Positions 22,754-33,387 of a DNA stretch of 64,000 nucleotides are shown one piece after another. The DNA is from Dipteris shenzhenensis (Eukaryota; Polypodiophyta; Polypodiopsida; Gleicheniales): assembly GCA_047967505.1 (NCBI GenBank), contig CM106538.1. One strand, written 5' to 3'. A model generated the notes under the pieces. That model was given only the letters and a program-made list of their open reading frames with translations, was not told the DNA's origin and did no database searches. A program made the position numbers and the translations under genes. Within the stretch, counting starts at the first letter, position 1; every line of letters begins with the position of its first letter.

Positions 22754-23164
22754 TGCTAAAAGTGATATATTCTTATTCATCAAGAGGAGCTACATTTATA
22801 GCCTCATGGGCTTAGATCCATGACCACCATAGTTGTATTGTGAGAGAGTGTATTGCTAAAAGCAATCTATTCTTATTCATCAAGAGGAGCAACATTTATA
22901 ACCTCATGGTCTTAGATCCATGACCATCATAGGTGATGTCATTTGCTAGAATCTACCCCCTTGATTTCCTCAATCTAACTCCTACATTCTCTCCATCACA
23001 CCAACCTAAAGACACCTAACTCAATCACACAAATTAGACACACCTCCAACCCATGACTCATGCCATGACCTCAGTATTTGTTCACTCACATCTCTCAGAC
23101 CACTCTTCATGCACCAAGTCACCATGGGGCACACATCCCATGTGACCAAGCTCACCTTCCCAAC
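22718..23164 (-). mobile_element. Copia LTR with duplicated promoter segment
   Basis: On the minus strand a polypurine tract (CACTTAAGGGAGGG, about 23,178-23,165) is followed by TGTTGGGAAGG, the expected start of a 3' LTR, and the LTR ends in a CT run plus CA at about 22,718. Within it a unit of about 97 bases is duplicated (22,755-22,850 and 22,851-22,945), each carrying a TATAAATG TATA-like box. The (GA)n microsatellite at 22,718-22,750 lies at the LTR end. No RNase H was recognised upstream, so the element may be non-autonomous or a solo LTR with its polypurine tract. Confidence 0.55.
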
Positions 23165-23714
23165 ACCCTCCCTTAAGTGACAAGGAATAGGACTATGACT
23201 ATTGTAGCTTACTCTATGCCTATAACTCTCACATGTCTCTCCCTTAATGGTGAACTCTCTTCACCTAGCATGATGGACTCTCTCCATCCCTCATCAACCA
23301 TGTGTCCCTCTGAGACACATCCCCCATCAAATCCTTTGATTACATATCATTTTATGCATCTTGCATGGGCAAAACACCCACATCCCTACATGTCCTTTTA
23401 TGCATCTCATAGGGGCAGAGCACCCCACAACCATACCACTGTCCTTTTATGCATCTTGCATGGGAAGAACAGCCCACAAGATCAAAACAAACTATCATCC
23501 TATGGAGAGTCATCCTCCACCATCCAATCATCATTAAAAAAAAGGTCAAGTTAGGACTTACAATTAAAAAAATCAACTAACACACAATCATCAACACCAT
23601 TGAAACTTTGTCCCTATGAGTGCTTGTATAGCCCCAAGTGATAAAGTGCACAATTACATTCAAGGCATGTAGGACAAGTACATTGATAAAAATTTTATGA
23701 ACATGTAATTTTGT
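23165..23714. other. Unassigned stretch with a short tandem repeat
   Basis: Three imperfect copies of TCCTTTTATGCATCT plus flanks occur at about 23,390-23,470, with a related TCATTTTATGCATCT at about 23,347. It may be internal sequence of the minus-strand element whose LTR ends at 23,164. No gene was recognised. Confidence 0.35.
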
Positions 23715-23850
23715 ATTGTCCTCAAGTGGTGTGGTGGCTAAGCCTTTTGGATTAGGAGGCTAGAGATCTTGGATTCAACCCTTGGTAAAGAGAAAAACAC
23801 AAACCGTTAACAAAAAAAACACAAGATAGAAACCGGGCTTAGAATCCACT
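23715..23850 (+). mobile_element. Possible tRNA-derived SINE
   Basis: A tRNA-like head is visible: GTGGTGGCTAAGCC as a possible A box, and GGATTCAACCC about 50 bases later as a B box (consensus GGTTCGANNCC). An A-rich tail follows (23,793-23,826). The tail and the broken acceptor stem argue for a SINE rather than a functional tRNA gene. No target-site duplication was identified. Confidence 0.35.
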
Positions 23851-24943
23851 CAACATATATATTTTTTATTTTCTTCACCTTAATGCCACATGTATAGATG
23901 CTGCCCTTACCACATATCAAGCTCATGTCAAGATCTGGTACAATATTCTTCATTGAGTAAAAATTTTCTTCATAGCGCTTTGCTTAGAGCTATGCCAAAC
24001 TGTACATCTCTTGAATCACACATTTGTTGGAGAATGGAAAATTATATGTAGTCTATCTTCTTACCAAGAACAAGTTGAAACTAACCATTGAGATATGCAT
24101 ACTAGCTTGTGTAGAATGATTGGTCTAAACATGTGCTCATAGGGCTAAATTGCGTCGATAGTTTGTCCTCCCTACTCTAAGAATTATTTTTAAGTTGTCT
24201 ATCACATCAGAGTGCTCATCCTAAAGCTCATGAGGCTCTTGCACAACCACAACTCAAATGAAGAAGGCAATATAGAAGTACGATGGCTACAGATTATGAA
24301 TTGGGATGGATAACAACAATTGCAAATAATTAAGACTATTCATGATTGTGTCACATCAAAAAAAAGGACGTGGCACGGATATAGCATAGGGAAAGTGTGC
24401 ATGCAAAAAATGGGTGTGGGACAACTTTGAAGCATCAAGTGGATACATGAAGATATATGAAATACCTTCATTGGCTGAGTTTCATAGGCTAAGAAGGAAG
24501 CAACACTGGCTGAGAGAACTCACATCTGCAGAAAGAGAGAGTAAAGCTTTGGATTCAACATGTAAAAATTTAAAAGGGTGGCATCATTTGGTGGTGTCTT
24601 CTTTTGGATGTAGATAGCAAAGTGAACATGGCAATCAAAATGAAATATGTTGTAGCAATAGGAGGTGATCAAATTCTGAATCCATAAGAACTCCTTGATG
24701 GAGGCAAGCACAACTCTCTTAGAGGTTTCACACAAGGTGATGATCTGTAACTCTTCAAATATCTTTGATAATGGCGATAAACAACAACTTGATTGTCACA
24801 ATGAGCTCATTTGGTGAGGAGGTGAAGAGGGCAGCAAAGATAGTTGAAGATTTAGATGTGAGAAATTCTATTACAAGTCCAATTGTAGAGGAGCAATCAT
24901 AGGAAGTTCATGGATCCAAAAAGTCCTCTAATTGTGGATCTGT
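23851..24943. other. Unassigned stretch
   Basis: Short open frames only, none with recognised motifs. Ordinary AT-rich plant intergenic DNA as far as I can see. Confidence 0.35.
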
Positions 24944-25189
24944 GTTAGTCCACTATGAAGCGGATCATATATAAGGAATTATTGACATGTCATCACATTG
25001 TCCTAGGAACCATGTAGCTAGGGTTTGTAGAACACTTAGACATAGAGTGTTCATATCTTCTTTATGTATGTGGTGTTTGTAAGAAAGAAGGATAACACAC
25101 TTCAACCTCCACCTCTTGTGTCTTGTTTCTTTGGTATGTGAAGAAGAAAGCTACACTTGAGATTCCCTCTATCTCTCTCATTCTTTTCA
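24944..25189 (+). mobile_element. Copia 5' LTR candidate
   Basis: A segment starting TGTTAGTCCAC and ending TTCTTTTCA immediately precedes a primer-binding site. The 5' border is inferred from the TG start; the 3' border is fixed by the primer site. The length of about 246 bases is at the short end for plant copia LTRs. No partner LTR was found downstream in the window. Confidence 0.5.
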
Positions 25190-25204
25190 TGGTATCATAG
25201 CTCC
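25190..25204 (+). promoter_or_regulatory. Copia primer-binding site (initiator tRNA-Met type)
   Basis: TGGTATCATAGCTCC matches the standard plant copia primer site TGGTATCAGAGC at 11 of 12 bases. It lies directly after the LTR end and about 525 bases before the gag start. Confidence 0.65.
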
Positions 25205-25727
25205 AAGTGTGCACGAGGAGCATCGCATTGGAGAGAGTATTATGCTCAACCATTAAGCAGCATTTGGAGCACATGCTCGACCAGTGAGTAGGTTTTTTGG
25301 GTCGTACAACTTCAAGGCCATTTTTAAGGGTCTTCCACTCATAATTTGGGATCAGGGTGTAGAGCCGCTCGTGAGCTTCATTTTGAGCTATAGTGCACTG
25401 CGATTGGAGGTACATAGCAAAAGTTACACCCATTTTACTGCTGGGGAGTTTTCTGGCATCATTAAGTTTTTCACAGGTTTTTGAGTACTCTATTCTTGCA
25501 GCGACAGAGTTGTTTTTTGTAGGCACTAAGAAAAGTGTAGAGGTTGTGCAAAGTGTAGACCAATATTTTGGTTGCCTATTTATGCAAAATGTCACTTGAA
25601 GTGACTGTTTGATTGCTTCTGGGTCATTATTACTGTTGCAATGATAGTGTTTTTGCATGTGTGAGGCAGATTTCAGAATTTGCAAAAAGTGTGTAGATTG
25701 TTGTGTGCAAACTAGTTGCAGAGTAAG

Positions 25728-27070
25728 ATGGCGGATAGTGGCCTTGCTCAACTTGTCAGTGAAAAGCTAGACAAGAATAAATTCCAAGTGTGGAAGTTTA
25801 GAATGACAAACTTCCTTATGGGGAAGGGCTATTGGGACCTCACCACAGGTGAAGAGAGGAAGCATGCGCTTCTTGAAAATGCCACTACTGTAAAATTGCA
25901 TGCATATAAGACATGGTCCAAAAGAGCCATAAATATGATACACTAGCTATCTATTAGTGTCTTAGATTCAATGATTGTGCATATACAAGATGCAATCAGG
26001 CCAAAGGAGTCTTGGAATACACTTGTGAAAGTGTACAACACGAAGACACAAGCGTGGAAGTTTAGAATGACATACTTCCTTATGGGGAAGGGCTATTGGG
26101 ACTTCATCACAGGTGAAGAGAGGGAGCATGCGCCTCTTGAAAATGCCACTACTGTAAAATTGCATGCATATAAGACATGGTCCAAAAGAGCCATAAATAT
26201 GATACACTAGCTATCTGTTAGTGTCTTAGATTCAATGATTGTGCATATACAAGATGCAATTAGGCCAAAGGAGTCTTGGAATACACTTGTGAAAGTGTAC
26301 AACACAAACACACAAGCTCAAAAGATGCAGCTAAAGCAAGAGTTACATAATGTGCAGAGAGACAAGCTGAGTATAAATGATTACTCTATGAAGGTGAAGA
26401 AGCTTGCAGATGCCCTTGGTTCTATTGGAGTACCTATTAAGATGAAGACCTTGTATCAGTGACCTTGAATGGTCTTGGCAAGAAATACAACCAATTTTGG
26501 ACATCTATTGGAGTTCGAGAGACATTTCTTGACTTTCAAGAATTGATTTCTCTTTTCATAAGTGAGGAAGCAAGAACAAAGGGTAATTCACCTTCATCTA
26601 GAAGCTCACATGAGCAAGTCCTCTATGCAGATTCAGGTAGAGGCAGAGGTAGATCCTCATTAAGAGGATGAGGTGGTGGCATATATGGCAATTGCAGTCA
26701 TCAACAACAACATGTAGAAAATCAGGCTCATGGAGGTGGAAAAGGCCTCTCTAGAGGCAAGGGAGGTCAAAGAGGCCGTGGTGGTAGTTGAAAAGAAGCC
26801 AACAAGCAGATAACAGCCTTTTCTACTACTATTGTGGGAAACTAGGCCATATTGCAAAGAACTGCTTTAAAAATCAGAATGACATAAAAAGTGGAAAAAT
26901 GCAGCAAGGCAACTATGCACCCTCCAGTGGGCAGGATGATGACAGAAGTGAGTATTTGTTTGTGATGCAAAAAATGAAACAAATTGCAAATATGTTTGGT
27001 ATGATGACTCAGGTGCCTCTAACCATGCAAATTGGGATCATCACTCAAGTTATGAACACATGGATGTAAA
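25728..27070 (+). pseudogene. Copia gag with internal duplication
   Basis: The product starts MADSGLAQLVSEKLDKNKF, then FQVWKFRMTNFLMGKGYWD, the typical copia gag (UBN2-type) start. A later block contains LSINDYSMKVKKLADALGSI (26,370-26,430). A zinc-knuckle segment FYYYCGKLGHIAKNC is at about 26,818-26,860; the first Cys of CX2CX4HX4C is replaced by Tyr, so metal binding is probably lost. Stops occur at about 25,944, 26,208, 26,460 and later. An 88-codon segment is duplicated in tandem. No protease, integrase or reverse transcriptase follows; the GGCC repeat array begins instead. The gag protein would package element RNA; this copy is dead. Confidence 0.75.
25788..26315. repeat. 264-base tandem duplication within gag
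   Basis: Two copies, about 25,788-26,051 and 26,052-26,315, share TTTAGAATGACA(A/T)ACTTCC through GTGAAAGTGTACAACAC. The period of 264 bases is 88 codons and keeps frame. Both copies carry the same stop, TAG after ATGATACAC, so the stop predates the duplication or was transferred by conversion. Confidence 0.85.
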
Positions 27071-28240
27071 ATTATCCCTCCTTACAAAATCATTGTACTC
27101 TTCATGCAATGTGGGATCATCATTCAAGTTATGACCACATGACCATAACCTTTCTCTTCTGCATTCTGGCCTTCTATGCTAGTTATGCCCACAAGGTCAA
27201 AAGTTCATTAGTAGATCAATGCACCCTTCATGCTTGAAGGTGGAACCATCAATCAAGTTTTAGCCACCTAGCCTTAACTTGTTTTATGGCCCTTAATGTT
27301 AGTTATGTCCACAAGACCATAACCTACTTGGTGGACTAGTAGACCCTTCATGCAAATTGGAATCCTCATTGAAGTTATTGCCACATGACCATAACTTTTT
27401 CCACTTCACATTATGCCCCTTGATGCTATTTATGGACACAAGGCCCTTGATACTATCTATTACCATAAGGCCATAAAATTTCTTAGTAGATTTGTGCACC
27501 CTTCCTGCTAGGTAAAATCATCATTCAAGGTTAATTGTATTTTTGGCTTACTTGGTGGAATAGTGCACCCTTTATGCAAAGTGCAATCATGATTGAAGTT
27601 ATGGCCACATGGCCATAACTTTTCCCATTTCACATTTGGCTTCTTGATGCCAGTTCTGGCAACAAGAACCTTTAAGAAATAGTGCATTATTCATGCAAAG
27701 TCGGATCATCATTCAAGTTATGGACACATGGACATAACATTATCCCTCCCTATGCAAAGTGGAATCATTGTTGAAGTTATGGCCTTTACATTATGCCCCT
27801 TTATGCTATTTATGGCCACAAGGCCCTTGATACTATCCAGTACCATAAGGCCACAATATTTCATAGTAGATCATTGTACCCTTCCTGCTAGGTAAAATTA
27901 TCATTCAAGTTTAATCGTAGTTTTGGCTTACTTGATGGAATAGTGCACCCTTTATGGAAAGTGCAATCATGATTGAAGTTATGGCCATATGGCCATAACA
28001 TTCCCCATTTCACATTAGGCTTCTTGATGTCAATTATGGCAACAAGGCACATGATATTTTCTATGACCACAAGGCCATAAGATTTTAAGGTGGAATCATA
28101 AATCAAGTTTTTTATGGCCCTTGATGCTAGTTATGGCCATAAGCCCATAACTTCCTTGGTAGATTAGTGCACCCTTCATTCAAAGTGGAATCATCATTGA
28201 ATTTATGGCCACATGGCCGCAACATCTATTAATTTTAAAT
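27040..28240. repeat. GGCC-palindrome repeat array, second block
   Basis: Imperfect tandem units contain GAAGTTATGGCCACATGGCC or variants (about 27,120, 27,368, 27,595, 27,712, 27,976 and 28,198), each followed by CATAAC and a TTCCC-rich piece. Units vary from about 60 to 130 bases, and a larger unit of about 370 bases is visible (27,540-27,660 versus 27,915-28,035). The dyad GGCCACATGGCC is shared with 14,703-15,480. Confidence 0.7.
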
Positions 28241-30089
28241 GGTAACTTAGCAACTAATATACATCTATTAGTAGCAAATGTATTAGTGGATATTACTTAG
28301 TGAGTCGTTGCACTAGAGACCACCCTTGAGAACTTGAAGCTTGGTTAGGAAAGTAGGAAATGATAATGTGTACCCATTTTGGACCCCATCCCACACACCC
28401 ACCACCACCTCCTGTATCAGAATAATATCAAAGTAGAATTTTTAAATGGTGAATTGGGAATTCAAGGATGTATTTGCTTGGTCATCTATTAATTTTAAAT
28501 GGTAACTTAGCAACTAATATACATCTATGAAAATATCCCAATCGAAAATTAAGACGGAATATCCACACCAATTTAACATTACATATTTTATCTAGGTATT
28601 AACATTTGAGAAAGATTACTTGACAAAATTCAATCTTAAAATTAATCGAACAATTTTGTAATGTTACTTGAGATTATCATAATCTGTAGTCTCTCTCTAT
28701 CTTATATAGATTACAAATACCATCATCCATGTTTGCTATGGAATGTGATACTGACTTCTTGACACTGACTTCCATATGCAGCTTTCTACGTGCTCACAGG
28801 TCACAGTATTACCTGCTGACATGTCATTTGCATGAAGCTGATTGAATGGTAAGCCAAATCACTGAAGTGTTTTTCCACAATCTATGAAAAAAAACAGTTA
28901 CATTACTAAAATCCAGAAATCTGCAAGTATCTATAAAAGTTTGCAGATGGAATTTGTATATACTAAACAATCCCTAAGGTTTACTGAAAAGTCCTGATCT
29001 ACTGAAAAGTCCTGAAACACTAGGAAAACCCTAATTCAGCCCTAATTTCCCCTTTTACACATTTTTAGGCCATTTTGGCTCATTACATCCATTCCTTGCT
29101 GATCCTAGAGGTGGGAACAATTGCATAGGCTTGTCTACAACTTCCAAAAACACTGTAATCTTTCGCCAAAAAAAAAAACATCGTAATCCCGTAAACTCAT
29201 TAATTGAGCTTTCACAAATATCATTCCAATGTGTCAACGATTGTTGAAAATCATTATGTACATGCTCCGTTGATCTCCAAATGAGTTGTTAACCTTGAAA
29301 TATATGTAACAAAGTAAGGAAAAGATGCCCATAAGTCCTACTAGTCACTAAGCATGTGTGGACCAATGACTATCAAAGAACATAATCCAGATGTGTGGAC
29401 CAAGGATAGGTAATGGATGCCTCATTGAGTTTGTCATATAAGTAACAAAGTAAGGAAAGGATGCCCATACATCCTACTAGCCAATGAGCACAGTCATGTA
29501 GCCCAGAGTGCATCATGGTGTGACACAGGTGTGAATACTTTGAGTGTACATGATGAAGCTCGCTTCACAACTTTAACGTTGGAGCACTCTGGAGGAAAAA
29601 AATAAAAAATAAAGTAGTGAGGAAAAAGGTAGAGGCGTATGGTGGATTGTGAATTGAAAATGCAAGGGGAGTAAAAATAATTTACTTTCTTAAAGGGCTC
29701 TAGGGAGGGAAGGGTGGAGTGGGTAAGAGGAAAATAAAAAAGGTGTGAATAGGGGAAGGGTTATAAAGTGAGAAGGGGGAGATTAGGGATAAGTTGAGGG
29801 AGGGGGCTTATGTGGTGGAGGGTTAGGTGGATAGAAATGAGGCGGAAGGGGGAGAGTTACGCTACGTACACACTGGTCCGAACGATTAATAATGTCCAGT
29901 GAATTCAATCTCATCACTCCCAATGCACGAGCAACAACATTGGTGGGTCCATCATGCTATCTGATCCAATAAAAAATCCTAAATGCAGTTGTAGTGGTAT
30001 GCTTTTTTTGGTAGTCGTCCTATAAAATCTAGATGGGAGCAACCGTCCCAATTAGTGTGAACTATGTCTTAGAAAAGGGCTCTTAGACC
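28241..30089. other. Unassigned stretch with short repeats and a purine-rich tract
   Basis: AATTTTAAATGGTAACTTAG and its downstream flank occur at 28,230 and again at 28,490. AAGACGGAATATCCACACCA at about 28,552 is shared with 22,504. A segment of about 60 bases containing GTAACAAAGTAAGGAAA repeats at about 29,305 and 29,440. The + strand of 29,585-29,860 is strongly purine-rich (G and A). No gene was recognised. Confidence 0.4.
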
Positions 30090-31310
30090 AAGCATATGCA
30101 TGCCCAGCTAGCCACTGGTTTGGCATCAGGCACTTGCTTATTAGATTCCCACATTGGGCACATGGTGCTTCAGTTGGCACAACTCACATCTTCCTACCTA
30201 CAATTTCCTACAGTCCTCCCCATTGACAGCGCAAGCAATTATCCCTCCTCTGATATTCCCTTCTTCAAGTCCCGTCCCTGTTGGTAGAATAATTATCACA
30301 TGGATTATCACAAGGATTGTGGTGTGTTCCATGCTTCCCTGGTAGACCAAATGAGTGCCAAGGCATAACAAAGCTCCAAAGTTGTGGAATGATCTTCACA
30401 ATGACCACACCAACAACCCTAATGCTAGAGGAAATTGAGCTATTGATAGGGAAAAGACTTGAGTGCAAGCATCAATTGTGTGTTGTGAGGGCTTTGTCAG
30501 TCTCATCACCTTTCCAATTCATCTCGCAAGCATCTTGTTTCTTTTTGTGAGCGCTTTGCCATTCATCATCTTTCGATTTCATCTTCATCAAAAAAAGGAG
30601 AAAGGTTTAGTTGTATAGTGGGATGGCTTGACGTATGCAAGCTTGATTTCATCCTCATCACAAGAGGGAGGAATAGTTCTAGGGCTAGCTCGATGTAAGC
30701 AATGAATGTACAAGAAATCATTATGCCAAGGATTCTTGTAGACAATAGAAAATGGTTTCACTACGTCAACACAATACAAGCTCCATCAATGGATTAAGTG
30801 ATATAGGAATGTCGATATGCAATTCGGCATGGCATCACACCATACCAGCACCGAATCAGTGCCAGATCCTCCTCCCAACCTTCATGTGCCCATCCTATCT
30901 TAGGTCGGGCACAAGCATGCCCAGTTGGCCACTGGTTTGGCATCAAGCACTTGCCTACCGGATGCCTAGGTTGGGCACATGGTGCTCCAATTGACACAAC
31001 TCACACTTCCTTGCCTCTGATTTTTTCTTTCTATAGTCCTCGCTATTGTCAAAACTAAGCAACCAAATTCCTCCTTTGATATTCCCTTCCTCGAGTCCTC
31101 CTGGTTGGTAGAACAATTATCACAGGGATTGTGGTGTGTTCCATTCTTCCTCGATATGCTTCCTTGATAGAACAAAATGAGGGCCAAGGCATACAAAGTT
31201 CCAAGGCTGTGAAAAGTTCTTCACAACAATCACGCCAACCACCCGAATGCAAGAGGAATTGAGCTAGTAATAGGGTAAAAACTTGAGCTTAAGCATCTTT
31301 TTTCATTTTC
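30090..31310. repeat. Diverged direct repeat overlapping the foldback element
   Basis: Segment 30,090-30,480 and segment 30,905-31,310 share order and text such as GCCACTGGTTTGGCATCA, GGGCACATGGTGCT and TGGTAGA(A/C)ca-type phrases, about 80% similar by eye. The second copy overlaps the left arm and loop of the foldback element. Confidence 0.6.
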
Positions 31311-31780
31311 TGAGGGATTTTCCAGTCATCATCTTTCGATTTCATCGCGTGCACAATGCCGAACCAGTGGCCGATTGGGCAAGCATGTGCCCTTCCTGAG
31401 ATAGGCTAGGCACGTGAAGGGTTGGGAGGAGGATCCGATGCCAATCCGGTGTTGATCTGGTGTGATGCCATGCCATACTACATGCTAGCTGAATGCCTCC
31501 ATCCAAGGATTCAACAACCATTGACCTAGAGATACGTATCACTAAATCCATTGATGGAGCTTATATATTGTTGGCACAATGAAACCATTGTCTATTATTG
31601 TTTGCAAGAATCCCTAGCGAGGTGATATCATGTACATTCATTGCTTACATCGAGCTATCCCTGAAACTATTTCCCCCTCTTGTGATGAGGATGAAATACT
31701 ATACAACTAAACCTTTCCCCTTTTTTGATGAAGTTGAAATCAGAAAAGCAAAGTGCTCACAAAATGAAACAAGATGCTTA
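30527..31780. mobile_element. Foldback-type element with long inverted arms
   Basis: Left arm about 30,527-30,960 is the inverted, diverged counterpart of right arm about 31,345-31,780. Paired phrases include AGCATCTTGTTTC with its complement near 31,770, TCCATCAATGGATT (30,782) with AATCCATTGATGGA (31,540), and the GCATGGCATCACACC segment with GGTGTGATGCCATGCC. The loop is about 385 bases. Coding homology is absent. Long arms with a short loop and no transposase suggest a foldback or Mutator-like non-autonomous element. Terminal sequences and target-site duplication are not clear. Confidence 0.6.
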
Positions 31781-32255
31781 AAGGTGTCCTCGCCAATGGG
31801 GATGTAGTTTGGTAAAGTTGTGGGTGTGTGTGTGAGGGTGCGTGAGACTCGGCTCTTGCGGCACCTTCGCCCAAAAAAGGAAAAGAAATAAGAAGCAATT
31901 AGTGGCCATGATGTGTCCTTTCCTTGAAAGGGATCATGGGAGTGTATGAGAGTGTGGTATGTAGAAGGTTTATGTAGCAAGTGCATTTTTCATTCTTGGG
32001 GAAAGCCATGGAGTTCGAAAGTCCCAACTACCATTCCTCTATCGAACCCTTATTTAGTTACTCCAATGATTCTCTTTGAGCTATGTTGATGCATCAATCG
32101 CATAGGTAAGATTCATAACATAGAAAAACACAAAGAAGTGGTTGTTGTTGCATGCAAAAAGAGAGGAAGAAATGAGCACTCACATTTCACGGACATGAGA
32201 GTCTCTGAAGTCTTGTGGTCTTATTTTCTTCTTGGGTGATTATGAGAAGGCAAAA
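31781..32255. other. Unassigned stretch
   Basis: No gene, repeat or element signature was recognised. Confidence 0.3.
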
Positions 32256-32440
32256 TCAGGGAGGGCAAAAATTTGCTCCAAAGACGCTCCAAATACAGCT
32301 TTTTGCATTGTCGTCTTTGGAGCAAAAATTTGCTCCAAAGACGCTCCAAATACGACTTTCTGCATTGTCGTCAAGACTCTTCAATTTATGTGCAAGCTTC
32401 TTCAAGACCTGATGCATTGTCATCAAGAATCTTCAATTCG
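32256..32440. repeat. Two-copy tandem repeat, period about 64
   Basis: GCAAAAATTTGCTCCAAAG plus ACGCTCCAAATAC and GCATTGTCGTC occur twice (about 32,267 and 32,331), with a degraded third tail at about 32,413. AAAATTTGCTCCAAA-type text gives this unit a partial dyad as well. Confidence 0.7.
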
Positions 32441-32880
32441 CATGTAAGCTTCAAGGCCTGGTGCCCTTCTTGCACCTATCGGAATGCTAATTGCAGAGTG
32501 GGACACGTTTGTTCCTTGAAGTGTTTGAAATTCCACATGGTATTGGCTCAAACGGTTGCATGAAGGCACGTGTTAGAAATTGTCGCTATCACATTCTCAT
32601 TCACGATACCAATATCCTTTCAGGGTAAAAAGGCATTTGTGAAGCATATATCCTTCCCATTCGCTGCTATCATGGAGCCACTTGCCTAAGCACTTGATGC
32701 CGCTTGTTGAATGATGCCTCCTCCTTGCTCGCGTATAACTTACAACCAACAAAATTTTTACCTCGCCCTCACGATTGAAGGTGTTGATGGCGTTATTGTG
32801 TGTTGGCTATAATTTTTAGCATTGCCCAAGGAGGGCAGTGATTATGCATTCGATTCAATGCACTTTTGATCGGATTTGTA

Positions 32881-33074
32881 GGAGACTATTTTGACACGTC
32901 GTGATACAGAATGCTGCCACGTGGGTTTCCATTTCGATCTCTGCAACTTTTGCCCCTCGATTCCAAGATTTTCCGAAGGAGACTATTTTGACAGGTCGTG
33001 ATACAGAATGCTGCCACGTGGGTTTCCATTTCGAGCTTTGTAACTTTTCCCCCTCGATTCCAAGATTTTCCTGC
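32881..33074. repeat. 97-base tandem repeat carrying a G-box in each copy
   Basis: Two copies with offset 97 (32,881-32,977 and 32,978-33,074) are about 93% identical. Each contains GCCACGTGGG, a CACGTG G-box that plant bZIP and bHLH factors recognise (family knowledge). They lie directly upstream of a candidate exon, so they could be a duplicated promoter element, which is inference. Confidence 0.7.
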
Positions 33075-33136
33075 TTTCCTTTCTTCATCATCTCCAAACC
33101 CTAACCGCATGCATTTGCAGATTCTATTTTGCAGAA

Positions 33137-33387
33137 ATGGTGGGACCCTTCATCAACTGGTTACCGGGTCCGTGCATCTTCACAGGACTTTCTCAATGTC
33201 GTCTGCCAAAAAGACTAGGCCGATTCCTGCACAAGATCAAGCAAAAATACAGCGAGTGCTTCCATTTCATCAAATCAAATGAACATCATTTGTTGTCGCA
33301 AAAACTTGTATGTTGGATCAAATTATCGATGGAATTAGGGACAGAAACCACAAGGGAGCTTGCCATGGAGGACGTAGCAGATTTGAG
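33137..33387 (+). CDS. Candidate first exon of an unidentified gene
   Basis: An ATG at 33,137 opens a frame that runs beyond a good donor, GAG|GTATGTT, at 33,387/33,388. The peptide up to the donor is about 84 residues, basic in the middle (LPKRLGRFLHKIKQK) and without a motif I know. It may also be read in a second frame starting at the ATG near 33,198 (MSSAKKTRPIPAQDQ). No convincing downstream exon was recognised in 33,388-35,300, though a TTCTTGTAG acceptor-like site lies near 33,507. Position next to the duplicated G-boxes is the main reason to list it. It may be nothing. Confidence 0.2.

Noticed and set aside
23715-23800. Functional tRNA gene
   Set aside because: The boxes are degenerate, the acceptor stem does not close, and an A-rich tail follows, which fits a SINE better.
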